A DNA stretch of 24,959 nt. It comes from Chara braunii. Its lineage: Eukaryota; Streptophyta; Charophyceae; Charales; Characeae. Positions 9,391 to 18,205 of this stretch are shown here, piece after piece. The DNA is taken from assembly GCA_003427395.1 (NCBI GenBank), contig BFEA01000343.1, positions 540,850 through 565,808 on the forward strand, given 5' to 3'. The notes below the pieces were generated by a model. The model had not been told where the DNA came from. It saw only the letters and a program-made list of their open reading frames with translations, and did not search any database. Positions within the stretch are counted from its first letter, which is position 1, and each line of letters opens with the position of its first letter. The position numbers were made by a program, and so were the translations under genes.

Positions 9391-10198
9391 CTTAAGAAGA
9401 AGGGGTAGAAGGGGTTATCGACACCTTACCTTTGTCTTTGTCTAATCCCTTCGACTCAGTAGAAGCAGATGCTACTCCTACTTGCTGCTCATTTTTGGGT
9501 CACGAATAAGTGGGCACCAAGCTATTACGTGCCCCACAGTGCCACACTTAAGGCACTGACGGTTGTCCATTTTTTACTGCCATTCCTCTCGTGTCATATT
9601 CATTTTTTCCCAAGGTCTCCCGAATACAATGCCGGGATGCTCGGGGAATGAGCAAGGCCTCATCTTCTTCTTTCATTGGTTATGGCCTCCCTTGTTGGCC
9701 ATCAGCAATGACATCACCCTTCCCAGATTCACTGCCGCCGTTACCTCCTCCTCCCTCAGACTCATCCAAAGGTAACTTCTCAACTGTATCATCATAAAAA
9801 ACAACTAACATGTGGTCCTGACGCTTTTGCCGCCAAAGGAATCCCTTACTATAACCACCAACCGGTCCTGTCTTTACCACGGAATCGTAAGACCCTTTTA
9901 CCTGTGTGGTCATCCGCTCTCGTTGGAAAGCGAGATCGCGAAACTGTCGATAGTTATACTTACCAGACTTAGTTTCTGCCACAAGTTGTCCACGGATGGG
10001 CTCGGGTAGTGCACGTGAGTAGATATAGAGAACCTGGTTACCCTGAAGGTTCAGTCTAGACACCTGCAGAAGACGATTAACCTCACGCGACAAAACATCA
10101 ACCAATCCAACGTTTCTGGCTAATGGTGGTGAGTTCATCATTGAAAGTCTTATCGACCATCGTCTTGCCAAGAAGAGAACGCTATCTGACTCTTGGGC
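9391..10198 (-). pseudogene. Gag capsid C-terminal part and CCHC zinc knuckle
   Basis: Gag packages the element RNA. The open segment 10,171-9,680 carries RALPEPIRGQLVAETKSGKY, typical of the C-terminal capsid region of plant Ty3/gypsy Gag, then a Gly/Ser/Glu-rich linker. In another frame, after a TAA, a perfect nucleocapsid knuckle CLKCGTVGHVIAWC (C-X2-C-X4-H-X4-C) lies at 9,514-9,555. The central capsid block expected between the upstream Lys/Glu-rich part and this segment is short or absent, so a deletion is likely. Confidence 0.85.
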
Positions 10199-10498
10199 TC
10201 AACGGGTGTTGTCCCTACGTAAGTCTGGATTTCGACAATCCACAACAACAACCTGGTTTTCTTCTTTTTTGTTGTTGTAGGTAAATGACAATTTTATTTT
10301 AACATTTTTCTTTTTCTGTGGATTCTCTGCTTCTTTGACAGGTTCCTCTTTCTCAGTGGGTTCCTCTTTCTTCTCAGCCGGTCTCTCAGGTTCTTTCTTA
10401 GAACCTTCGACTTTGTCCAACATCGCTCGCGCCATGGCATCCTTTATTAATTTCTCTTGGGGTTCCTTCTTAACTAACTCCCCCTGATCGTCTCCTCA
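10199..10498 (-). pseudogene. Gag Lys/Glu-rich middle segment
   Basis: An open stretch (best from the Met at 10,435) reads a highly charged Lys/Glu/Pro segment (KKEPERPAEKKEEPTEKEEP) and then VKIKLSFTYNNKKEENQVVV, ending at TGA 10,199-10,201. The same frame remains open upstream to about 10,490 (GELVKKEPQEKLIKDAMARA), where a frameshift links it to the preceding coiled-coil part. Low-complexity charged regions are common in Gag; the assignment rests mostly on position. Confidence 0.65.
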
Positions 10499-10499
10499 A

Positions 10500-11082
10500 G
10501 TCCTACCTTATCTTTTCCTTTCATGAGTCGGATCACTGTCTCTAACAAGACAGTGTTGCGGTCAATCTTCTTTTCAAGAGAAACTAAATAGATCATGATG
10601 GACTGAAGAATGAATGCGAGTTCGTTGCCTTCTTCCTTATAATGATTTTTTTTTCTTATTTCATCTAGTATTTTTTATTTTTCTTCCAGTGCTTCTTATA
10701 TTCTTCGGAATTCCTCGATCTTTCTCCTTTCTTCCCTTAGAGTGTTTTCGAGTTGTCTGACATTTTCCTCCATCACCTCAACAGACGGATGCGGTTCTAC
10801 TTGCTTTTTCTTTTCTCATGCTCTTCTCTTCTTTCTTTCCTGTTTTATCTTTTTAAATCCCTCGGCGACGTACCGGTCAAGGACTATTTGTCCTTGCCTT
10901 ATGAGGTCTTCGACCATCTTACCGGTCTCTATCCATTGAACGACGTTTTCCGTGACCTTCACTTCGTTTTCTGCAGCTTGCAAATTGAACTGACCATGAA
11001 CCTGATGTTCAATCTTCGACGCTATGTACCGCACCGAGAAACTGACGGAGCAACCCGAGCAAAGTCTGTTTCCTTGTTTCAA
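10500..11082 (-). pseudogene. Gag N-terminal coiled-coil region (stops and frameshift)
   Basis: From the Met at 11,082 an open segment runs to TGA 10,816-10,818 (NLQAAENEVKVTENVVQWIE; LIRQGQIVLDRYVAEGFKKI). A frameshift there leads into a strongly helical frame (EVMEENVRQLENTLREERRK) interrupted by TAA at 10,696-10,698 and 10,675-10,677. It continues NELAFILQSIMIYLVSLEKK. Heptad-like spacing suggests a coiled coil for Gag assembly. Both TAA codons are one transition away from CAA. Confidence 0.65.
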
Positions 11083-12010
11083 TTTGTCCTCGGGTCTTTA
11101 GTTCCCCCCCTTCCTCACCAGCATAGACTATGAGAGGAATAAGAAATAATAGAAGAGGAATGAACCGCGTCAGGAAGGCACACACACATTTCCAAAGAGA
11201 ATTCAGTTTCTCACGCGTGTAGATGCTGCACAATAAATAAAAGATGGGAATAAATTCCACGACACACGCAACTCTTACAACAAGAAACAAACAAGGCAAA
11301 TACAAAGAAGCAGACGCTCAATCAATTTCTAAATTTAACTTTGTTGTCTGTTTTCTCTGTGATGATGTCCTACAGTTACAGGTATCGCAACCACGACCAG
11401 TGTGATCAACACAACAACACACTTGTGAGTACACACAACATCCACAGAACAGACAACAGGTAAGTAGAAAATCAGCACAACGATAAAATCAATGGTTAAC
11501 TCCTTATGTACCATCTGCAGAGGCAATGAAATCATCAACAACAAGTGCACACTCACACTCTCAGCAACCTGTGGGCATGCCAACGCAGCAGTATTACCAC
11601 GTCGTCATCAAGGACCGTAATAGTCTACAGGGAGGGATGCCTCATTGCAATGCAAGTCTGCAAAACACTCAACACGGGTATGTCACTTCAAATGCGGCAT
11701 CAGCAGACAACAACGACACAGATATGTGCCACATCAGACCATGCCCTGCATTCCATCACATGCCATATCAGCGGTACGAGTGCCACGTCAGCCTGTTGCC
11801 AACGAAGCTGTCGCCGATGTAGATCATCAATGTAAACTCGTCATCATCTTCAAGGGATAATTACTCGCACGTGCAATACTACGATGTCTAGACTTGCGGT
11901 ATGACCGCGCACGTTAATAAACGCGTTTCGTTTTGCACCTGCGACACTTCCTACTTACCTGGGTGCCACGTCAGCACCTAACAGTAAACAACAAATTGCG
12001 ATGAAGATGT
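11083..12010 (-). other. Long chromovirus leader between PBS and gag
   Basis: About 930 bp of non-coding leader. It contains three further copies of the LTR motif TGAYGTGGC on the minus strand (+ strand GCCACATCA at 11,728 and GCCACGTCA at 11,782 and 11,965). Short open frames on either strand show no recognisable domain. Confidence 0.7.
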
Positions 12011-12023
12011 TGCTCCGATACCA
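12011..12023 (-). promoter_or_regulatory. Primer binding site, initiator tRNA-Met type
   Basis: On the minus strand TGGTATCGGAGCA lies three bases inside the 5' LTR. Plant LTR elements commonly use TGGTATCAGAGC, complementary to the 3' end of initiator tRNA-Met; here one base differs. It fixes the element's orientation and the inner LTR border. Confidence 0.9.
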
Positions 12024-12026
12024 AAT

Positions 12027-13183
12027 TGCAATGAACCCAGTCTGGCAGATACTCAGAAGTCGTCAAACATCAGTAGTCTCAACATATGCATCAAAGTCTT
12101 CAAATCGTGAAATGATAACTCAAACAGTATCTCATTATCATCAAAAGAAAGAGAGAGGAGGGGGAACAGACAAAGGAGAGGATGAGAGATCACACAGTAA
12201 TAATTCCTTCGGATCCCTCTCCTTCTCCGGGTTTCTCCCCTCTCCACGTCAACAATGATAATAATATTCCTGATCACACACAATAGTGCCACATGACACT
12301 TGATCTCGTGAAGATCATGAAGATATAACAGATGTCATTGACGACGTCAACCTCAGGTGAGTACCCGACCTCCTTCATCCACAGATCCCGACCTTCCTCC
12401 TCCTCACAACCAGTCACCTCATGTAGACAGCGTGGACAGTGCCACGTCATCAGTCGCGATAGGTAGCATATGCCACATCATTAATGAAGATCAGTGGCAA
12501 CGCCACATCAGCATGCACTGTAAACCAGAGGCAGCACTACTTCAGCATGCAATGTAGACTAGAGGTAGCGCCACATCAGCATGCCATGAAGTCCAGAGTC
12601 AGCGTCATATCAGCATACCATAAAGACTAGAGGCAGCGCCACATCATCATTGTCTGCCGCACAAAAGAAGTGCCGACATGCTGCCTCCACCTTACACTGT
12701 CGTCTACAACGCCTGTGCACAGCCAGCGTGTAGCCAGCGTCGCGCCAAAATGAAGCCAGTGTGTAGTAAAAGTCGAGCCAACGTCAAAACAACATAGCAA
12801 GACTGAATGCTTGACTCACTCGAGGCCAGTCTTAAGTAGCAATGGTCGAGGTTGCCGGTCTCGGGTGGTTTTCCCTCAGTCGTCCAGATTGACTTTCAGC
12901 TGAAGGCCCCGATTGTGCAATTGCAGACTTCTCCCTTGGACCTGATGCTGTATGGGTACTTGCATACAAACAAGTGTGTATGCTTGACCAGCGGCTTGGG
13001 CTAGGTACCTTTGGACTTTGACTGTTGGGATCCCAACAGATGACCAAAGTCAATTGCCGCACGTCCAGGCCCCGAGTCCTCGTGTGGGGTCTTTTGCCCC
13101 TGTTTCAGCCTGGGCTGAGGGCGGCCAAGTAGGCCCTCAGATGACCCTCAACTTCCACGAGACATATGGCATGGGTTATTGCA
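12027..13183 (-). repeat. 5' LTR of the chromovirus (right copy)
   Basis: A 1,157-bp direct repeat of 4,737-5,891. The outer border is ATTGCA (13,178-13,183), the exact complement of the TGCAAT at 12,027, and it is followed by the AAGG duplication. U3 lies at the right end. A clear TATA box is not visible; a weak AT-rich candidate (minus strand AATATTATTATC) lies near 12,260, ahead of a purine-rich block. Confidence 0.95.
12441..12655 (-). promoter_or_regulatory. LTR minisatellite of 30-35 bp units, each starting with an ACGT/ACAT bZIP-type motif
   Basis: On the + strand GCCACGTCA occurs at 12,441 and GCCACATCA at 12,472, 12,502, 12,570 and 12,638. Degenerate unit starts (CACTACTTCA near 12,535; CGTCATATCA near 12,603) make the spacing 31, 30, 33, 35, 33 and 35 bp. 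On the sense strand the intact form is TGACGTGGC, the core bound by plant bZIP factors; the others have CG changed to CA. The counterpart in the 3' LTR is at about 5,211-5,363. An enhancer role in U3 is inference. Confidence 0.65.
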
Positions 13184-13187
13184 AAGG
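13184..13187. repeat. Target-site duplication, right copy (AAGG)
   Basis: AAGG directly follows the outer end of the 5' LTR and matches 4,733-4,736. Confidence 0.7.
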
Positions 13188-13188
13188 G

Positions 13189-14930
13189 TCAATCCTCAGG
13201 AAAAGGCTAAGTCCGTTTGACGTTATCTTCTTTATGAGAATCGAATTCATTTTATGACATTCACTAAATTATTTTTTTTTAAACAACAAGTCATTTTGAC
13301 AAACAGGCAGCTGAAAGGTAGAAAAAAGACAATTTTTATCATATTCTCGAGTAGACAACATCAAACTTGTCCTTTACAACATCCTTCTACCTATCTGCGC
13401 ATCACACAAAGACAATAAGTTGAAAATAAAACTAGTGCAATTTCATACTCAAGTCAAACCTTTTCATTCACATGTATGACTCACACAATTTTCCTCTGCC
13501 TTTTCTTTAAACATTCAAAATGAACAGGGTCAAACAAAGTGTGGGTTCACACAGGTGTGAAGGGAAGTCTGAGTCAATCAACTGACCTTGAGTGAAGTTG
13601 AAGATGAATCACTCAAGAAACCCAAATAAGTATGTCAAAAGGATCGGTCGCACAACTCACAAGTTGTGGCCGTTTACAAAAGATGATCCGCGACCTTCTC
13701 AAGTGTCCACACGGACACAATGCGTCCACTCACAAGGACCAACGTGAGATAGCCCTCGAGTAGGGTGTTCTCACTTATAGCGTGGCACTACAATCCTAAC
13801 GGCACCTCGTCCACTAAGGAACCACCCCAATCACAAGTCCAACCTCCTCCAATTACTACGTCTGACCACCAAACATCCGCCACTATACTTGTCCCAGTCT
13901 AAAATTCCCAACTCACTTGGTCCCAAATTGGATCCCAAGTGGTTCCACGTCGTCGTCGCACCACCAAATGATCCTAAAAGAAAATAAACCCGGATCGTGA
14001 CGCTTGTCCAAAAATAGTAGCCCTTTCGGCGTTAATGCCATAAGTGTCAGCGCCCTAAAGGTCACACGGTCAAAATGGCACCGTCGTAGCCTCAAAATAC
14101 AACAAGCAAAACCCAGCCTTGTCGCGCAATCTCGGCAACAGTTCCCCTTAAAGTGTTGCCGAATATGCCACGACCTCGTCACTATGGCGGTGAAATAAAA
14201 TATCCCGCCGCACCGCACAAAGATTTAGGCAGCACCTTCCCTCAAAATCAACGCGGCGCAACCACCTCCCTTAGTACGTCAATTACTACCACGCACGTCG
14301 TCGGGCAACATCTTCCCGTCGTGGGCCTCTTGCCGCACGATCCGATCCTGCCGTAGCCTTACGACTGCAGCTCACGCACAAGCGGGCAACAAAAGCATAA
14401 GGGTGGGGCAAGAAGCTCCTCCTCCACTCTCAATTCCCTGCAGACCTCCACTACTTCTCCAACAGCATCTCCCCTCCTCCTATAGCATCTCCCCACAGTA
14501 GCAGCCAACCAGCATTCACTCAAGTGAATGTCCCAGTAGCACTGCCACATTTGTGAGGTTGTTGGGTAAGAGGCTGACTTTTATAGATGCTGGAGGGAGT
14601 CGCCCAACACTCCGCTACCCCAGGTGAACTCACGGACTCAAGTTGAGCCCTGAATCTAAGCCAAATCAATGGCTCAGTGTGGCTCAGTCTAGGCCACACA
14701 CTTACTTTTAACTGTCTTTATTTTTATTTTTTTTTCTTGGACTTAACTATTTCGGATTTTCATAAGATAGCTAATAAGGATCTGTCATTTTTCAAACTTA
14801 TTTTTTTCTTTTTTATGACCATTCTTTGAAAAGTTAATTACTCTTAAAAGTCGGACGTACCCGACACAGGTTTCAGTGCAGGTAAGACGTGTGCAAACTG
14901 AACTTAGACATTTTTAAAAAAATGGTTGTT
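13189..14930. other. Unassigned DNA right of the chromovirus
   Basis: No gene or transposon border could be supported. 13,900-14,360 is GC-richer with many CpG-containing words and open frames of 60-100 codons lacking domains. A hairpin with arms AGTGTGGC and GCCACACACT lies near 14,675-14,705. 14,700-14,830 is T-rich. Confidence 0.5.
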
Positions 14931-14939
14931 CAGTTTGGA

Positions 14940-15741
14940 GGTTTAATATGAGTGGTCATACTCAGATTAAACCAACCTGTACCTGAGGCAGGTGCGAGGT
15001 CACATTCGCAGCCATGCCCATTCTCTCCTTTTTTTTTGTCTTCTGGTTTCTCTGGGAGGAGCAGCTCGTCTTCCAAAACGAGCAGCTTGTCTCCTAGCCA
15101 GGTCGTTTCATTGAGTCGAACTAGTGTCAAGCTCAACAGGGTCATCTACCCCCTACCCCGCGCGCCCGTACCCAAACGTCCACGACGCCAGGTACAGGCG
15201 ACGCTTTGCAGTCCGTTCGCTAAGTGAACGGGCGCAGGGACAGAGGAGTTGCACGGCGTGAGACTTACCCGTTGGCTTCTCTCGTAGTAATAGTAGTAGT
15301 AGTTCTTGTAGTAGTAGCGCATATTTCCATGTCCCAGCCCGTTCGTCGAAATGAACGGGCACTTAGAAAATTCACGAACAAGAAATATAAAAAATAAAAT
15401 AAACAGAAATTAAAAAATCTAAGAAAAAATATAAATTAAAAAAATCTAAGACAAATATAAAAAAAGAAATCCTAAAGAAAATCTATAAAAAAAAAAAGGT
15501 AAAACAAAAAGAAAAAACTTACCTTGCTGCAAAAACGGTCGCCCGTTTTCACCGACACTGTCTACTGTACTGGGGACTGAAGTGCCCCAGTCACTTCCGA
15601 CGGCGCCAGTGGCGCTCCACGTTTCACATCAACTTTAGTTTTAGTTTTTTTTTTAATTTCCCGTTGGCTTATGCCAACGGTCACATCCCTTCTCGCGTGG
15701 TTTTTCAACCACGCAGACCCTCGCTCGAGTCCTCAGGGACT
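14940..15741. repeat. Cluster of short hairpins
   Basis: Successive inverted repeats are 14,940-14,973 (14-bp arms, 13 paired, 6-nt loop), 14,981-14,993, 15,064-15,083, 15,213-15,231, 15,337-15,360 (GCCCGTTC/GAACGGGC, 8 bp), 15,532-15,549 (AAAACGG/CCGTTTT), 15,569-15,591 (ACTGGGG/CCCCAGT plus inner pairs), 15,603-15,615, 15,661-15,680 (CCGTTGGC/GCCAACGG), 15,695-15,714 (GCGTGGTT/AACCACGC) and 15,728-15,741. Several share a CCGTT word. An A-rich gap occupies 15,361-15,530. I do not recognise the family; no protein is encoded. Confidence 0.75.
15361..15530. repeat. A-rich low-complexity segment
   Basis: Almost only A and T with imperfect tandem repetition of AAATTAAAAAATCTAAG and its variants with a period near 30 bp. 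It separates two groups of hairpins. Confidence 0.8.
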
Positions 15742-15742
15742 A

Positions 15743-15980
15743 TTTTTTTTTTTTTTTTTTTTTCTCGATTTATATGTGTTATCCTTGTGCAGAGGCCATA
15801 CTGATTCGTGCGGCTGATCTGGGCTGCGTGATCTTCACGATCGAACGGCTAGATCCGACCACACTGACAACAATTACAGTGGCCAGCTCCAAAAGGAGCT
15901 AGCCAAGTGACGAGTGCGGTTCGATCCCGATGTCTGCTGGGTGAGAGGCCTGCATTGTAACCTACTGGGCTAGCTCCTAC
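15743..15980 (-). mobile_element. tRNA-derived SINE
   Basis: On the minus strand the head carries an RNA polymerase III A box, TAGCCCAGTAGG (15,961-15,972), and a B box, GATCGAACC (15,918-15,926), separated by 34 bp as in tRNA genes. The body continues about 150 bp, includes a hairpin with arms GGCCAGCTCC and GGAGCTAGCC around AAAA (15,881-15,904) and a small one at 15,827-15,839. It ends in a 21-A tail (15,743-15,763). There is no anticodon-arm structure of a real tRNA. I could not identify flanking target duplications. Confidence 0.7.
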
Positions 15981-16850
15981 ACAAATGGCTAATGAGGACC
16001 CCAATTTTCAGGCCCTGGGTAACGAGTCCAAAACTGAAATTAGGGTTTCAGGGTCAAATTTTATGTTTTTTTATTTTTATTTTTTTTGCCTGTTCTTGTT
16101 TTGGTTCAAGGTTTGTGTGTGCCAAATTTTGTGTCATTTGGAGAATTGAAATTTCCTCTGTTAAGATTTCTGAAATTTTTCAAGATTTTTGAAATTGAGA
16201 TGTTTGCAAAATTTCATGAAAATGCACCTTTGCCTTGCTGTTTTATATGTTTTTAATTATATTTTTTTCGATTTCGTTTTGCAGTTAGTTAGTATGGTCT
16301 ACACTTTACGAAGTGTGGCAAGTTTGATTAAAATGACCCTTTGGTTTTCTTATAAATGGCACGGCAAGTGGTCTGAAAATTAGGGTCTTCGTTAACCTTC
16401 TCTCAACTCCTATCACGAGAGCCATACCCGCAACCCTTCTATTTGAAAGGTTGCGGCCCAGCAGACCGTCGGTTTCAGGCCTAGGCAGACTTAGTCATGC
16501 CTCACCCTTTCAAAGTCAGCACCCCGCCATCTAACCGGCTGGAGCTTAGCCTGATAGGCCCGATAAACAACCCCTTTAGCTACATTTTCGGCTTCGGGCC
16601 CCGGACGCAGTCAAATCCCGTGGCCTGAAAAAAAAAGTATCTTATTCCTTCCGCGTTGTGGCCCCATACCTGGCGAGGTTGTCCATTTGAACCTACTTAG
16701 CAACCGTGCGACATTATTTTAAGTAAGATAGGTTTAACTTTAGCATTCCCATGTCCGCACGCTTATGCGGCCTCGACAAAAACGAAGCATTATCAGTTAC
16801 TGTTCTTACTTTCGGATGCTACAAACGTCCGGGCTAAAATTCAAAAACTT
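15981..16850. other. Unassigned DNA with one copy of a longer repeat
   Basis: 16,040-16,150 is a diverged direct repeat of 17,150-17,258. Hairpins occur at 16,428-16,456 (CCGCAACC/GGTTGCGG) and near 16,755-16,770 (CCGCA/TGCGG). The open frames are T-rich and without domains. Confidence 0.55.
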
Positions 16851-16996
16851 TTAATCTCTCGGTCATAGGGTAAGTCTGAATAAACTCTTAGCAAACATCA
16901 GTCTCATCAAGTTTTCCAATTCAACGAGAAAGTCAGACAATGTCCGACGTTTGAAATTCCCGGCAAATACCCTTGTCAGTGTATTTGCCCCGACAT
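16850..16996 (-). repeat. Structured repeat, copy B
   Basis: The minus strand matches 22,962-23,115 on the plus strand over about 150 bp (shared blocks GATGTCGG, ACAAGGGTAT, CGGACATTGTC, GACCGAGA). Copy B contains a perfect 9-bp stem GGCAAATAC/GTATTTGCC around a 10-nt loop (16,962-16,989) and a near-perfect palindrome GTCAGACA-A-TGTCCGAC (16,932-16,948). Confidence 0.75.
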
Positions 16997-17107
16997 CGAC
17001 ACTCCATTATTTCAAAACACCCAAAGCATACTATAAGAAAAACACAAGTGGTTAACGACCTACTAAAATTTCAAAATGAAAGATTCTGAAGTTTGTTAGC
17101 ATAGGTT

Positions 17108-17790
17108 TGAAATTATTGAAATAGCCTGAAGACACTCTATGTCATTTCAAGAGTTTCAGGTGGTTTGATGGTCAAATTTTATGCGTTTTTTTTTTTTTCA
17201 GGTTTTGTTTGGTTCAACGTTGTTGTGTGCCACTTCGGGTCTTTTCATGAATTTTGGGTGAGGAGACTTGAAACCTCTTAAATGAAATGAAGTGGTTGAA
17301 GCTTCTCAAAGCGGTTTCAGATTCCTCCATTTACATGTTTGGATTGAGGCATTTGAAACCACTTTCATATTTTCAGGCACTTTAAGTTATTTTCGGAGTT
17401 TCACGTCGGGAGACCTGAAACCTCTTAAACGACTTTAAGCGGTTAAAACTTCTGAAAATATTTTCAGGTCCCCACATCCAGATGCTTGGGTAGGGGGACA
17501 TGGAACCGCTTTCATAATTTTCAGTCACTTCATCTTATTTCATGAGTTTCATGTGGGGAGACACAAAACCTCTAAAATGACATGAAATGACCGAAACTTT
17601 TGAAAGCGGTTTCAAGTTCCTCGTCCAAATGTTTGGATGGGGGGACCTTAAACTGCTTTAAGACATTTCAACCACTTCAAGTTATTTCAAAGGTTTCAGA
17701 TGGGAACTTGAAACCTCTGAAATGATCTGAAGCGGCTGAAGTTTTTGAAAGCGGTTTCATGTTTTTCCATCCAAGTACCCAACACCTGTC
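17108..17790. repeat. 147-148 bp satellite built of alternating dyads
   Basis: Unit starts with GAGACxTGAAACCTC-like sequence at 17,263, 17,410, 17,558 and about 17,704 give periods of 147, 148 and 146 bp; partial units lie before and after. Each unit has dyad A (17,603-17,629 against 17,632-17,659 in unit 3, 21 of 27 paired, 2-nt centre) and dyad B at unit junctions (17,675-17,698 against 17,709-17,732, 20 of 24 paired, 10-nt loop). Nearly every base lies in an arm. No protein frame survives. Confidence 0.85.
17150..17258 (+). repeat. Second copy of the 16,040-16,150 repeat
   Basis: Shared features are a GTCAAATTTTATG block, a T-run, TTTGGTTCAA and TTGTGTGCC. Copy 1 is followed by a single diverged version of the satellite-type sequence, copy 2 by the amplified array. 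Confidence 0.65.
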
Positions 17791-18096
17791 TTAAGCAATT
17801 GAAAATGACATGAAAATATAGACATCTATTAACCTTCTCTCAATGAAAAATGCATATGATTGAGAAAACTGTGTGAATAATAATTTCCTCGTATCGAGGA
17901 CCGCAGTGATAAGAGTTTTGTCTCTTAGTTCTCTTCAATCAAACAATGCTAAGATACTTTGAATATCGTCTTCATTGAAATAAGTTTAATCAGTCATTTT
18001 AAGGACTTTGAATGCTCGTGGAACAACCCTCACCATTGTCTACTCTCCTCTATTTGTCTAGGGTGTCACCTTAGACTCTACTAAATGTGATTGAGC
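17791..18096. other. Unassigned AT-rich DNA
   Basis: Nothing recognisable beyond fading similarity to the satellite in the first tens of bases. Confidence 0.5.
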
Positions 18097-18205
18097 TACC
18101 ATCTTCACTCGAATAAAAATTTTAATCATTATCGATGCATTTGGTATGAATGTTGCCCCAAATACATTTATAATGATTAGACCTTATATTCGAGTAAAAA
18201 TGGTA
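18097..18205. repeat. Long foldback hairpin, small-RNA-precursor-like
   Basis: Arms 18,097-18,144 and 18,156-18,205 are imperfect complements around an 11-nt loop. Shared blocks are TACCAT, ACTCGAATA, TAATCATTAT and ATTTGG, with scattered mismatches between them. A single imperfect stem of this size fits a plant miRNA precursor or a foldback MITE. No adjacent promoter can be proven. Confidence 0.7.

Larger units (their letters stand above)
4737..13183 (-). mobile_element. Decayed Ty3/gypsy chromovirus LTR retrotransposon
   Basis: The 8,447-bp element is bounded by LTRs that start TGCAAT and end in a TGCA-type inverted terminus, with an AAGG duplication outside. On the minus strand the order is 5' LTR (12,027-13,183), PBS, leader, gag with zinc knuckle, protease, RT, RNase H, integrase, GPY/F-chromodomain, 3' LTR (4,737-5,891). 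The order protease-RT-RNase H-integrase is that of Ty3/gypsy, and the C-terminal chromodomain marks a chromovirus. Every coding domain carries stops or frameshifts, so it is non-autonomous and dead. In the first 114 aligned LTR bases I count 7 differences, all transitions, which indicates an old insertion. Confidence 0.95.

Noticed and set aside
11526-11860. Three overlapping + frames antisense to the chromovirus leader
   Set aside because: They lie in the non-coding leader and reflect the repeated GCCACRTCA words rather than coding constraint.
14952-15227. 91-codon Ser/Pro-rich + frame
   Set aside because: It crosses several hairpins and has no recognisable domain or codon pattern of a gene.
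17108-17790. CRISPR-like array
   Set aside because: Repeats are contiguous without unique spacers, diverged, and in eukaryotic repeat context.
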